From Thermoplasmata archaeon (lineage in GTDB: Archaea; Thermoplasmatota; Thermoplasmata; Thermoplasmatales; GCA-001856825): 49,505 nt of DNA. Below the pieces are notes generated by a model, which was not told where the DNA came from, did not search any database, and saw only the letters and a list, made by a program, of their open reading frames with translations. The DNA lies in contig JAKAUZ010000076.1 of assembly GCA_021817415.1 (NCBI GenBank), positions 1 through 49,505 of the forward strand. The letters run 5' to 3'. The position numbers and the translations under genes were made by a program. Positions 9,096-17,955 of this stretch are shown one piece after another (the first letter of the stretch is position 1; each line of letters starts with the position of its first letter).

Positions 9096-10619
9096 ATGGA
9101 AGTTCTGGAAGCGGGGGACCAAATAGGGAAGAGTATCACATATCAGTATCTCTCCGCAATTGTTGGCGTCCTCTCAGGTTTCCTCTTCTATATATATATC
9201 GTTAGAGCGTTTACCACAGATGTTGTTGGCGTCGTTGCTCTTCTTTCAGCAATGATGATCCTCTTTTCAACCGTTTTCGGCGTTGGCCTGAACTTCGGCG
9301 TACAGCATTTCATCTCATACTACATAGGGAAGAATGACCCTGCATCGTTGAGGTCAGTGGTTAAGGGGATTTCTCTCGTCCTGATGCTTATGTCCATACT
9401 TGCAATAGTCTTCATGTGGTTTTCTTCCCCAGGATTTGCATACCTGTTCTTTCACACATACCGCTACCTCGATATCATAAGAATCGTGGGATTTGCAGTA
9501 GTTGCAAATCTGGGTGCAAACGTAACAGGAGGTATGGTTCTCGGGCTCCAGAAATTCAGGGTGAACGCACTCATAACCATTGCATATAATGTGGTTATGT
9601 ATTCTACCATAGTAATTCTACTGCAGTTCAGTGTCAGCCCGCTTGTGGTGGTCGTGGGATGGACTGCAGGTTATTCCCTCGGTGCCCTGTTATTTTCCAT
9701 TCAAGTGACAAGGCGGATACGGGGGATGAAATCAAGCGCAAAAACCGTGTCAGTGAGGGCAATCATCGATTACTCCCTCCCCCTATTCATATCATCCCTT
9801 GTGGGATACGGTGCGACGTACGTTGACAGGTTCGTTGTATCGTTCTTCCTGAACCTCTCGGAGATGGGCATATACAACTTCTCTCTTCTGATTGTCTCTG
9901 CACTTGCCATATTCATAACACCCTTCAGCACAATCCTCCTTCCCAAGCTCTCCGAGATGTACGGCAAGGGTGACGTTGAAAATCTCCGTCTGTACAGCTC
10001 AAAGGCCATAGAACTCCTTCTTGCGTTCTACGTCCCAGTCTCCCTCTTATTTGCGGCCGTCTCCCCATCGGTACTCCTTTTCCTCGCAAATCCGTCATAC
10101 CTTCCGGGGTTTATACCGATAACGGTGATAACAATAACAAACGCACTTTTCATATCATCCAACATTCTTGCAGTTTCGCTGCAGGCCGTCAGGAAGACGA
10201 GGATATTTCTCCTATCATCATCACTTGCACTCGTCTCCAATTTCATCATTTCCATACTTCTCATTCCGAGGTTCGGTATAAACGGAGCCGCTGTAGGTTT
10301 CTCGTCCATTTATGTCATGGGCTTTGCGGTTACGTACTACTATTCAAGGAAATATGGAACTGCATACTTTGAGAGGGGAAAGATCGCCAAGATAATGATC
10401 TCAGGGGCAATAATGTTCTCCGTTGTTTTCGCACTGCAGATGTACTACTGGTATTCTCCTTTGAAGATGGTGGCCTACATATTACTTGGCTTTGTGGTCT
10501 ATGTACTTCTCATCAGGCTGCTGGGCACATTCAGCGGCGAGGAGGTGGAAATGTTCACGAAGCTCCTTCCCAGAACGATGAACATCAAGGCAATACTGAG
10601 GAAGCTTGTTGTGAAGTGA
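9096..10619 (+). CDS. Polysaccharide flippase, MOP superfamily (Wzx-like)
   Basis: A 507-residue integral membrane protein with about 12-14 hydrophobic segments spread over its length. It resembles the polysaccharide-specific branch of the MOP superfamily (RfbX/Wzx): an N-terminal segment ending in YIVRAFT, a central GYGATYVDRF stretch near residue 235, and alternating helices to the end. Such proteins flip lipid-linked oligosaccharides to the outer face of the membrane, which fits the surrounding sugar genes. The ATG at 9096 is the first in frame; another ATG ten bases upstream is out of frame. Upstream is a decayed copy in the opposite orientation. No polymerase (Wzy) is recognisable in the window, so the substrate may be a finished oligosaccharide for protein glycosylation. 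Confidence 0.85.
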   Translation: MEVLEAGDQIGKSITYQYLSAIVGVLSGFLFYIYIVRAFTTDVVGVVALLSAMMILFSTVFGVGLNFGVQHFISYYIGKNDPASLRSVVKGISLVLMLMSILAIVFMWFSSPGFAYLFFHTYRYLDIIRIVGFAVVANLGANVTGGMVLGLQKFRVNALITIAYNVVMYSTIVILLQFSVSPLVVVVGWTAGYSLGALLFSIQVTRRIRGMKSSAKTVSVRAIIDYSLPLFISSLVGYGATYVDRFVVSFFLNLSEMGIYNFSLLIVSALAIFITPFSTILLPKLSEMYGKGDVENLRLYSSKAIELLLAFYVPVSLLFAAVSPSVLLFLANPSYLPGFIPITVITITNALFISSNILAVSLQAVRKTRIFLLSSSLALVSNFIISILLIPRFGINGAAVGFSSIYVMGFAVTYYYSRKYGTAYFERGKIAKIMISGAIMFSVVFALQMYYWYSPLKMVAYILLGFVVYVLLIRLLGTFSGEEVEMFTKLLPRTMNIKAILRKLVVK

Positions 10620-11110
10620 CTTCAGTTGCCCTTCGGGTGAAAACAGAACTTGTCTCAAGTTATGAAGGCCATCATATTTTACTATAATGTTCAAGCTGCA
10701 GGGGGTGCATATTAGATGCGGATGAATCTGTCAATGAAGCCTGCACGGTAACCTATGAGTTACGCAATGAATACAGAGAGTGCATAGCTCAATTTTTGCT
10801 CATTCTGGTCACATCAAAGCATCTCTTTGCATACTTTACCCTCCCGAGTATGAGCGCAAGTATGCTACAGGGGGTAAAGGCGTAACCTGTTGTCCCATCC
10901 TATGAAGATGAAAAGGCTGTTATTGAAGAGTGCTAGCAGCACTATGGGGGTGGAATAGGTGATCAATATGCACACAACATTCTATACAGCCTGCGATTTG
11001 AAACTCTGGGGACAGCTTCCTATATTAAGTTTCCATGCGTGTAAAATCTCGTATACGGATTCATAGCTACCGCTAATTCGGGAGATTTTACGCAATTCCC
11101 ATACTTTTCG
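10620..11110. other. Gene-free stretch of about 490 bases
   Basis: No convincing coding sequence, RNA or repeat is visible. The right part (about 11020-11110) probably holds the end of the IS110-like element that follows, but no inverted ends were found, as expected for that family. Confidence 0.4.
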
Positions 11111-11932
11111 TTATTCCTGTTTTCTGAATTTTTCAGGTAACTCAAACGGTTTGTTGTTGTGCCAGACAGACCATATGATGTGGAACTGCTTCCTTGACAC
11201 TGCGACCATTGCTTTCTTTCTTTGCATTCCACCTTCTACTTTGCGGGGATAGAATTTAGATATGACAGGATTTCCCCTTATGGTTGCGAGAGCAGTCTGA
11301 TACAGCGCCGATCTGAGAGTGGGATCGCCCCTCTTTGAAATCGCTCTCTGGGATCTCTGCTTCCCGTTCTCCTTGATGACCGGATCGATGTCTACAAATG
11401 CAACAAGCTTCTCTGCGTTCTCAAACCGATTGATGCCGCACACCTTACCGAGAATTATGGCCCCAGTTATTGGACCTATGCCTGGGATACTCCTTATCAC
11501 GTGATTTTCTGATTCGAAATCAGATTTCATGGCGTTCTCAAGCCTCTCCTTCTCTTCCATAAGGACCTTCAGTATTCTGATCAGTGAGGATATCTCCATT
11601 CTTAGCGCTTTGTCTGTGCATGTGTTTGTGGGTGCGTCTGAAGCAATCTTTCTGATACGTTCTGTTCTTCTTCTTGAAACGTATTTTCTAATATCCTATT
11701 GATCAGCTGTGAGGAAATCTTCTGGGCCGACATATCTGCTCAACATATCCAAGGTATCTTGATCAATTTCAACGGTGTTGGACAGCCCTGGAAATATTAT
11801 GTCCATTGCCCCTATGAGGTTGTTCTTTGCTTTTCTTGTTTTGCCCGTTACAGTACTGTAGGCAGTGATGATTTCTCTGAGATTCCTGAGATTATCAGGC
11901 ACAACAAATGCCTCCCTATCTTCCATTATCAT
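11111..11932 (-). pseudogene. IS110-family transposase, N-terminally truncated with an internal stop
   Basis: The C-terminal part carries the helix-hairpin-helix of the transposase_20 domain (RSIPGIGPITGAIILG), followed by KLVAFVDIDP and a SKRGDPTLRSALYQTA stretch typical of IS110. The upstream part (PDNLRNLREI and KAKNNLIGAM) matches the middle of the protein. Both parts are in the same frame, interrupted only by TAG at 11696-11698. About 274 codons remain of a usual 340-400; the N-terminal DEDD catalytic domain is absent. The missing part ends exactly where another transposase remnant begins (about 11930), so the element was cut by a later insertion or deletion. Not functional. Confidence 0.85.
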
Positions 11933-12649
11933 GAGATACCGAACTTCAGAACACTCTCAAGGAGGGCAATGATGATTGACTGGCATTACATCAATGCCAT
12001 GATACTTGATCTCATTGCAACTGAGAGGGAGGACGCTGCCATAGATTCTTTCATAGTGAAAACGTGCAAGCAATCCACAGCATCAAGGAGGAGGGTTCGT
12101 GGTAACTACAGGGATCAACAAAGCTCATGGGGTTTCTCCACCAAAGGATGGGAGTACGGGAGAAAGGTTAGCATATCTCTGGACGTAGATTCCACTGCCA
12201 TAGTGGAGTGGGAAGTCACAACAGCTTCCCTATACGATAAAAACACAGCATTCCCCCTGATAGATTCCGTAAGAGATTATTGCTACGTTATGATGGACGC
12301 TGCTTACGATTCATCTGACATCTATGAATACGTGTATGAGAACACACGATGCACTCCAGTCATAGACACAAACAGAAGAAGGGGAATAATAGATTCAAAG
12401 CTTTCCCGTTCAAGAAGGGAAGGCATAAAACTGAGAATTGAAGAGGCATCCAGATATTCCCTCAGATGGGAGATAGAGAGAACTTTCGCAATCCTGGAGG
12501 ACATTCTTGGTTGCTAGTACCTCTTGTATGTGAAGAATAGGAATTACGACGTGTCAATAGGTATTAAGATTGTTGCGTACAATCTCATAATAATTCTAAA
12601 TCAGATGTATCAGAGACCTAAGAGGCAGATAATGGATGTCGTTGTTTGA
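11930..12649 (+). pseudogene. IS5/IS4-like DDE transposase, N-truncated with an internal TAG
   Basis: The frame from about 11936 begins IPNFRTLSRR and carries the DDE triad: Asp in AAIDSFIVK (12044), Asp in MMDAAYDSSD (about 12295) and Glu in RWEIERTFAILED (about 12476). The frame stops at TAG 12515-12517 but continues immediately in frame with a plausible C-terminus (YVKNRNYDVSIGIK and on to TGA at 12647-12649). No start codon belongs to the transposase part, because it is fused at its left end to a reverse-oriented IS110 remnant. Two lesions, the missing N-terminus and the nonsense codon, make it inactive. Confidence 0.75.
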
Positions 12650-12669
12650 CGGAATATGGGACGTCCTAA

Positions 12670-12714
12670 ATAATATTAATCCTATAATGTTCCAACTGTA
12701 AGATGGTGCACTTC
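12670..12714. repeat. 45-bp inverted repeat, left copy
   Basis: These 45 bases are the perfect reverse complement of 14128-14172. The right copy contains the left end of the IS3-family element at 14132, so this copy is a 40-base fragment of an IS3 end in the opposite orientation plus four outside bases. The two copies bracket a transposase fragment and the acetyltransferase gene. Confidence 0.9.
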
Positions 12715-13400
12715 AGATCGGGTTCATCATGGATCGCCGCCTGTTCTCGGAACCCATCATAAGGGATCTGAGAAAGCTGAAGATGCACTACATCGTACCG
12801 CTGAGGAGGAATTCCACCCTTGTTCCTGATAAAGTGAAATTCGATTCAGCATTCATGTACAACGGAAGACCCATACGTGCTTCCAGAAAAGCATCAAGGA
12901 TCGGTTACATCTACATTTACCAGGACCCGATGATGAGGGCGGAGGAGGAATCATCCATACTGAGGGATATTGCGTCCTCTGAGAAAGATATGGAATACTT
13001 TGAAAATAAGAAGAACAGTCTTGGTGTTTTTGCAATAATATTAGGTCTGGATCGGAATCCTTCCGAAATATATGAGCTGTACAAATCACGTGAGGAAGTT
13101 GAGCAGGCATTCGACGCAATGAAGGGTGGTCTTGAATCGGACAAGACATATCTGAGGGATAATGAGAAGGTGAAGAGATTCTTCTTCATTGTCTTTCTTG
13201 CACTGAGGATAAGATTAAGGATTCTGAAGGTGTTGAAGGATCACAATTTACTGGGAAAGATGTCGATCAACGAGATAATCTTTGAACTGTCGAAGATGGA
13301 GAGGATCGTCGAAAAGAGCGGTGCAGAATACTTTGCTGCTGTTCCGAAAAAGGTTGAGAAGATCGTTGACCTGTTCAGTGACATGATATCTATGGGTTAA
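12714..13400 (+). pseudogene. C-terminal part of an IS4/IS1634-like transposase
   Basis: About 228 codons remain. The second catalytic Asp lies in GFIMDRRLFSE close to the start. The family signature Y-x2-R-x3-E-x6-K is intact in YKSREEVEQAFDAMK (near 13070-13115), which supplies the catalytic Glu. The N-terminal half, including the first catalytic Asp, is missing: the frame starts exactly at the edge of the 45-bp repeat at 12714. The C-terminus (AVPKKVEKIVDL) resembles a second fragment on the minus strand at 32151-32290. The ATG at 12729 is an internal Met, not a start. Confidence 0.8.
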
Positions 13401-13425
13401 ATTAGGGGGAGTTTAGGTACATAAT

Positions 13426-14091
13426 TTATTTCTCATTTGGTCCGAAAGTGTGAGAAGCCCTATAGGGTCCTCTCTTCTCTTTAATAGTTCCGACAAATTT
13501 TTCTATATTATTATCGTAGAACATATAAATAATGTCATCAATTTCACTTTTATCTAACTCCCACCATTTCAGTTCAAGAAGTATACCAATTTCCTCTTTT
13601 GAGAACCTATACTTGATAATCCTAGAAGGGTTTCCAACAACAACAGCGTAATCCGGTACATCCTTTGCAATTACCGTTCTTGCCCCGATTACGGCTCCAT
13701 TACCAATAGTCACACCGTCTAAGATCATTGCATCTAATCCTATCCAAACATCGTTTTGAATAATTACACCTTTCGCTTGTGGATTGTCTCTTTCTATAGG
13801 ATAATGCTTAAAAATAGCCTTCATGGGGTATGTTGTCAAATTCATATGATGATCTCCACCAATCAAAATTTTTATATCGCTAATTGAAACATAGTTGCCG
13901 ATTTTAATTTCACCAATCTTCTGATACGAGTATACATTTACTGTGCCATAACTATATTTTCCGCTAGTCACTTTAATTTTATTTCCATGGAATATGAAAT
14001 TGAGTCCACCGTTGTAATTCCCAATCTTAACTCTATTATTAGACTCATTCGTAAATTCATATATTCTAGCTAACAAATTTCGTAAATTCAT
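13426..14091 (-). CDS. Hexapeptide-repeat O-acetyltransferase
   Basis: A left-handed beta-helix acyltransferase of the Vat/CatB/WbbJ type, predicted to move acetyl from acetyl-CoA to a sugar hydroxyl. Visible marks are the hexapeptide repeats ([30 protein letters not shown]), the catalytic-His region GGDHH near residue 95 of the longer frame, and a typical C-terminal helix beginning [14 protein letters not shown]. The frame can be extended to 14139, but a TATA-like box at 14110-14122 lies 25 bases before ATG 14091, so I place the start there (221 residues, leaderless). The extension would enter an IS end. In a glycan locus a sugar target is more likely than an antibiotic. The gene lies between two inverted copies of an IS end. 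Confidence 0.8.
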   Translation of the reverse strand: MNLRNLLARIYEFTNESNNRVKIGNYNGGLNFIFHGNKIKVTSGKYSYGTVNVYSYQKIGEIKIGNYVSISDIKILIGGDHHMNLTTYPMKAIFKHYPIERDNPQAKGVIIQNDVWIGLDAMILDGVTIGNGAVIGARTVIAKDVPDYAVVVGNPSRIIKYRFSKEEIGILLELKWWELDKSEIDDIIYMFYDNNIEKFVGTIKEKRGPYRASHTFGPNEK

Positions 14092-14108
14092 AAAGATACT
14101 ATGTTGGG

Positions 14109-14122
14109 AAAAAATATATATT
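14109..14122 (-). promoter_or_regulatory. TATA-like box of the acetyltransferase gene
   Basis: An A/T-only stretch (AAAATATATATTTT on either strand) is centred about 25 bases upstream of ATG 14091. It lies just outside the IS3 end at 14132, so the IS did not separate promoter and gene. Confidence 0.65.
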
Positions 14123-14127
14123 TTGCC

Positions 14128-14172
14128 GAAGTGCACCATCTTACAGTTGGAACATTATAGGATTAATATTAT
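14128..14172. repeat. 45-bp inverted repeat, right copy
   Basis: Perfect reverse complement of 12670-12714. From 14132 inward it is the left terminal end of the IS3-family element. Confidence 0.9.
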
Positions 14173-14184
14173 AGAGAAAGAAGT

Positions 14185-14481
14185 ATGTATGGAGGCATGC
14201 CCTTGAGCAGGTCTAAGCATTCTCCAGAAGAGTTTCAGGCAGTCGTGGAGTCACTAGATCACAACACAACCCGGGCAGAGATTTGAAGAAGATATGGAAT
14301 ATTTCCCACTCAACTCAGCAAGTGGAAGCAGCAGTTCCTGGAGGGAGGTAAGGATGCTCTTTCACACAACAGGAAAGGCGATGAAAGGGAAGAGGAGATA
14401 GAGAACCTCAAGAGGATCAGAGGGGAGCAATCCCTCGTGATAGACGCCTTTAAAAAAAGACTACAGGGGAGGATAAGGTGA
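14185..14481 (+). pseudogene. IS3 OrfA (helix-turn-helix) with premature stop
   Basis: The frame begins with ATG at 14185 or 14197 and reads a short DNA-binding protein (SKHSPEEFQAVVESL, then FPTQLSKWKQQFLEGG and a C-terminal leucine-zipper-like helix). TGA at 14284-14286 interrupts the helix-turn-helix, replacing an arginine-like position before RRYGI. The frame ends at TGA 14479-14481, overlapping OrfB by four bases. In IS3 elements OrfA binds the ends and OrfAB is made by frameshifting; the nonsense codon removes both. Confidence 0.75.
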
Positions 14482-15346
14482 TGATAGTCAATGATCTGAA
14501 GCAATCGATGAGCATGAGGGAGATCTCCCTCATATCCGGAATACCGCTATCTGAGTACTACTACGTCCCCAGGTCCAGGAATGTCACCAGGCTCGATCCC
14601 AATATAAGGGAGATGATCAAGAGGATTGCATCTGAGAGGCCAACATACGGTTACAGGAGAGTCTAGGCTATGCTTAGAAACAACGGAACAAAAGTCAACA
14701 GGAAGGCGGTGAGGAGAGTGCTGAGAAACAACAATCTCTCCCTGCCATACGCAAGGCACAGGGGTAGAACTAAGACAAGAAACCTGTTCCGTTCCACAAG
14801 ACCTGATCAGCTGTGGGAAACGGACATCACTTACATACCCACGCAGCAGGGATTGACCCATCTGATGGCAATAAAGGACTGCTTCACGAAAGAATGTATA
14901 GGGTACCAGTACTCCAGAAGCTGCTTGTCCAGAGATGCGATAAGGGCAGTTGAAGACGCCGTAGTGAAAGCGTTCGATGGAGAAGTTCCTGAGAGACTGG
15001 TACTGAAGGTAGACAACGGTCCTCAGTACATAGCTCGGCAGTTCAGGAGCTCAATGAAACTGTTGGGAATATCCCTGGAGTACATCCAGAAACGCACTCC
15101 AGAGAACAATGGGAACATAGAGTCATTCCACTCGTCACTCAAAACGGACTACGTCTGGCCCTTCGAATTCCAGGATTACAGGGAAGCGTCAGTAGCCATA
15201 GAGAGTGCTTTCACGGATTACAATGAGAAGAGGCCACACTCATCGATAGGCTATTTTCCTCCCATGAGTTCAGGAGGAAGTTCCTGAATGACCAATCATT
15301 CAGGGAAAGTCATATCAAGAGAATGGAGGTAAAACTAAATGAATAG
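14478..15346 (+). pseudogene. IS3 OrfB transposase (rve domain) with stop and frameshift
   Basis: An integrase-core transposase with the DDE triad: Asp in WETDITYIPT, Asp in KVDNGPQY, and Glu in NNGNIESFHSSLK. The N-terminal HTH_21-like part ends in RPTYGYRRV and is followed by TAG at 14664-14666, where other IS3 proteins have tryptophan (a TGG to TAG change); the frame then continues unbroken. Near 15260 a frameshift moves the end of the protein (EFRRKFLNDQSF) into another frame, closing at TAG 15344-15346. Inactive. Confidence 0.85.
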
Positions 15347-15397
15347 AGCTGAAAAGTGTTCCAAATTGAGCTGGGGCAGATCAAAATCGCTTTTCTT

Positions 15398-15670
15398 AAG
15401 CTTCACTTCGAGCAATTCAATGACTGAAAAGTCGAAAACGTATCGAAACAGCTCTTGCAAATCGTAAACCGGGGATGTTTTGAGGGTGCTATTTCATGCA
15501 AAAAGCCAAATGAAGTATAAAGACCCATGGAAATTATCGTCTTTCCTACTAATGATTCGAGATCGGAACGATACCGGTAATTCAAAGATGCACATATCCC
15601 GTTGGAAGAGTTCATGTTCCAAGGATACGAAAGATTTTTACTTGTCTGGAATCCTAATTGCTCCGTTTAA
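15398..15670 (+). pseudogene. Possible remnant of an unidentified gene
   Basis: One plus-strand frame reads as protein except for three stops: KLHFEQFND, stop, KVENVSKQLLQIVNRGCF, then after a second stop MEIIVFPTNDSRSERYR, and after a third FMFQGYERFLLVWNPNC. The segments keep a single frame and have coding-like composition. I do not recognise it. It lies between the IS3 element and the methyltransferase, in a region full of dead glycan genes. Confidence 0.35.
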
Positions 15671-15676
15671 GACCTA

Positions 15677-16462
15677 TCACTTTGAAATCAAAGCTAGGAT
15701 AGTAGAGTAAGAATATATCGACGTTCTTGGGTCTTCCAGTTTTTTAATGCGATAAAACCCAGGGGAATTTAGGTATTTTTGAAATAGTTCGATGACCCGG
15801 ACCTTGACTCCACCTTCCTTTTTACTTTCTGAAATCGCCTTCTTATTTTCTGACTGCATACGCCTAAGAAGAAACTCATCTAGCCTGTCTTTCCTATATT
15901 CTACATACAGAGACCCTTTGAGCCCTGCTTTAAATATAATATCATTGAGCTCGTTAGCATTGTACTCATCGATGTGGAATTTCGATCTAAACAAGCTTTT
16001 ATTGTGGCTAGAAAAAGCACCATTTGGTGTACTGATTGCCAAATACCCATCACTGCCTAGTAGACCATACAAAAATTTCAAATACTGAATTGGGTCTGTT
16101 ACATGCTCTATTACTTCGAAGGATAGTATAAGGTCGAAGCCCTGTTTAAACTCTTCGCTACTGAGTTCCACTGCATTTATGAACTTAGTTTGTCCTCGTA
16201 TATTTTGAATGTTGTTCCTTGCCCATTCTAATGCTTTGGTATCAATTTCTGCACCAACAAATTCCGACCAACCTTTAAGAATTAAGGCTCCTAAACCATA
16301 CCCACAACCATAATCTAGAACCTTTTTGCCTTCGGCAAGCGGCTGAACAAATTTATATCTCTTCCAATGATTTCCGAATCTCTTATATTTTTTTAATTCT
16401 CTCTTTAAATCTCGACTTTCTGCAAAGACGCTCCCTCCGGGATTCATTGGTCCGTCTTCCAC
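15677..16462 (-). CDS. Class I SAM-dependent methyltransferase
   Basis: A 261-residue methyltransferase. Motif I is VLDYGCGYGLGAL near residue 49, the acidic residue ending strand 2 is in VGAEIDTKAL, and motif IV/post-I is FDLILSFEVIEHVTDP near residue 110, followed by GYLAISTPNG. This is the Methyltransf_11/23 pattern common in surface-glycan clusters, where such enzymes methylate sugars; the exact acceptor is unknown. A TATA-like box at 16482-16492 lies 25 bases upstream of GTG 16462, which favours that start over the ATG at 16447. A broken paralogue lies at 31388-32173. The gene is unusually A/T-rich compared with the surface-protein genes, as are its neighbours. Confidence 0.8.
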   Translation of the reverse strand: MEDGPMNPGGSVFAESRDLKRELKKYKRFGNHWKRYKFVQPLAEGKKVLDYGCGYGLGALILKGWSEFVGAEIDTKALEWARNNIQNIRGQTKFINAVELSSEEFKQGFDLILSFEVIEHVTDPIQYLKFLYGLLGSDGYLAISTPNGAFSSHNKSLFRSKFHIDEYNANELNDIIFKAGLKGSLYVEYRKDRLDEFLLRRMQSENKKAISESKKEGGVKVRVIELFQKYLNSPGFYRIKKLEDPRTSIYSYSTILALISK

Positions 16463-16481
16463 GATGTGCAGTTTCTTGAAA

Positions 16482-16493
16482 CATATAAAATTT
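16482..16493 (-). promoter_or_regulatory. TATA-like box of the methyltransferase gene
   Basis: AAATTTTATATGT on the minus strand, centred about 25 bases before GTG 16462, predicting a leaderless message. Confidence 0.5.
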
Positions 16494-16494
16494 G

Positions 16495-16760
16495 CCCCGA
16501 TTTGCCTAATCTTTGACAGATGAACACGATATCTGTAAGTAGAGTGTCATCTTCCGTCCCAACCAATAATTTTTCCGGTTATTTACTGATAACATAGACA
16601 GCCTACAACATATTCCTTGTCTCCTTCAATTCTCCACGCTTAGTTTCAAGCAGCATTTTGTTCCATTTGATGTTATGTCCAAGGTTGATAAATATACCTT
16701 TCGTTGGTCTCATTATACCCTTAGACCTTAAGAGTTTTCAATTCAAGAACTTATAGTTCC
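16495..16760 (-). pseudogene. Possible remnant of an unidentified gene
   Basis: One minus-strand frame reads protein-like sequence (MRPTKGIFINLGHNIKWNKM, then LLETKRGELKETRNML) with two stops before PEKLLVGTEDDTLLTDIVF. The continuity of one frame across about 250 bases suggests a decayed gene. No family recognised. It sits directly upstream of the methyltransferase promoter. Confidence 0.3.
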
Positions 16761-16927
16761 CTTCTTGAACCGTGAGGGAGTACAACTATCATTGAATGGT
16801 TGATGAAATTATGTTCTTGTTATCCTCAAATTAAGTGTGCTGAAAATTAGTAAATAAGCGATAATTGCGAAACATTCTAATTGGGGAAGGAAACCTCGAA
16901 TCATGCCATATCCAACGAGAAATAATT

Positions 16928-17374
16928 TTAATGAGTTCTAGTAAGGAGTTGAGCATGTCTTCTCCAGGAATAATCCAGACAGAGTATAGAGATGTTGTTT
17001 TGAGGGATGCTTTACATTATTTGATTGTTGTACTTAATAATGAATTTTTGAATTTCCGTTACGTCCATTTTCTCTAAAACCACCCCGCAGGAATATTTTC
17101 TTATTAGACCGGCGATTCCTATGTCGGTATTTATAATGACAGGAACTGAGTTCCGGATTGACTCTATAGTGCTAGTGCCGACTCCAGATTCTCCAAATCC
17201 AAATCTAATTGAAAATTTCCTTTCATTGAATAGCTCAACTAATTCTGACTCTTTTAAATTTTTCATAATGAATACTCTACTTTCCAAGTCTCTATCCTCT
17301 ATTTCTCTTAGTACCTTTTGTTCGAGCCCTTCTACCCTAAAATTTCCAGCGAAGTACAAATTATAGTAATGCAC
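16928..17374 (-). pseudogene. C-terminal fragment of a GT4-like glycosyltransferase
   Basis: The fragment carries the nucleotide-sugar-binding half of a glycosyltransferase (LYFAGNFRVEG, then ESELVELFNERKFSIRFGFG and SVPVIINTDIGIAGLIRKY). It aligns with the C-terminal part of the protein at 29452-30576 (SKYLIRFGYRENG, TVPILNSELGIATIIRKYEAG). A TAA stop near 17012 is followed in frame by YSWRRHAQLL, which matches the YTWKNHCELF end of that paralogue, so the stop is a lesion. The N-terminal domain is missing: the fragment begins right after the stop codon of the FkbM gene, in the same frame. Confidence 0.75.
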
Positions 17375-17902
17375 CTAACTAATGTCCTTGATCACGTGTC
17401 TCTCAGAGCCCTCAATGTCCATTTTAACAACGAGATCATCCCTACTACTCAGTCCAGCTTCTTCAATAAATGTGGTTATTGAATATGCTTTTACCCTTTC
17501 TTCCCGTCCTGTACTTTCTGGCTTCAAATGCGAGCTAACAGTACCCCCTCCCTCCAAATTAACATATCCATCGCTATCCGATATTGCAGTCTCGTAAACC
17601 TCCGCGTTCTTGATATTATTTAGCTCCAGGTTAGCTTTCAAAATGTCTACATTCTCGTGACTTGGTTCTATGGCTATTATCCTGCCTTTGCCATTTAGCA
17701 TCAAAGCTGCCTTGACTGTAAAATCCCCAATATTTGCCCCAAAATCCAATACGGTGTCTCCGGGTCTTGTTTTTAATCTGTAGTACTCATTCGTTACGAA
17801 GGTTGCATAAAATACAAAGATCTCTGCTTTTCTAACTAGAAGTCTGACTCCTCCGTATTCAATCTCTATTAAGTGTTCTGTAACCAGCGTTCTAATAATC
17901 AT
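17375..17902 (-). CDS. FkbM-family methyltransferase, C-terminally truncated
   Basis: A 175-residue protein with the FkbM pattern: VLDFGANIGDFTVKAAL (SAM-binding motif I) near residue 50, IIAIEPSHENVDILKANL, and near the end VVKMDIEGSERHVIKDI, which matches the family motif around the acidic-Glu-Gly. FkbM domains normally continue 40-60 residues past this motif; here TAG follows and a glycosyltransferase fragment starts. The protein is thus probably truncated by a deletion and may be inactive, though the SAM-binding core is complete. Such enzymes O-methylate sugars in many glycan clusters. An ISA1214-like element has inserted 35 bases upstream of the start and may have cut off its promoter. 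Confidence 0.65.
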   Translation of the reverse strand: MIIRTLVTEHLIEIEYGGVRLLVRKAEIFVFYATFVTNEYYRLKTRPGDTVLDFGANIGDFTVKAALMLNGKGRIIAIEPSHENVDILKANLELNNIKNAEVYETAISDSDGYVNLEGGGTVSSHLKPESTGREERVKAYSITTFIEEAGLSSRDDLVVKMDIEGSERHVIKDIS

Positions 17903-17926
17903 TACGGATTACTATTTTAGTTTACT

Positions 17927-17936
17927 GGTACTGTTT
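17927..17936. repeat. Target-site duplication, left copy
   Basis: GGTACTGTTT occurs here and again at 19148-19157, directly flanking the ISA1214-like element. A 10-base exact direct repeat at both borders marks a recent insertion. Confidence 0.75.
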
Positions 17937-17955
17937 GACTGTGGGACATAAGTGA

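Larger units (their letters stand above)
14132..15378 (+). mobile_element. Degenerate IS3-family insertion sequence
   Basis: About 1.25 kb, with two overlapping transposase frames and imperfect terminal inverted repeats: the left end begins TGCACCATCTTACAGTTGG, and the right end read inward begins TGCCCCAGCTCAATTTGG. Both share the TTGGAACA core and start with TG, as in IS3 elements. No convincing target duplication was seen. Both transposase frames carry inactivating changes, so it cannot move by itself. Confidence 0.8.

Noticed and set aside
11699-12044. Full 272-codon frame from 11699 as a complete transposase
   Set aside because: Its first 79 codons are antisense to the IS110 remnant; only the part from about 11936 resembles a transposase.
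11696-14666. Three in-frame TAG codons inside transposases, suggesting pyrrolysine or stop-codon recoding
   Set aside because: The same genes also carry TGA, missing N-termini and frameshifts, and one TAG sits where Trp is expected; ordinary decay explains them. No pyl genes are visible.
12670-15378. Classical composite transposon carrying the acetyltransferase
   Set aside because: Only one side has an IS3 element; the other side holds just 40 bases of its end and no target duplication was seen, so a working composite transposon is not supported.
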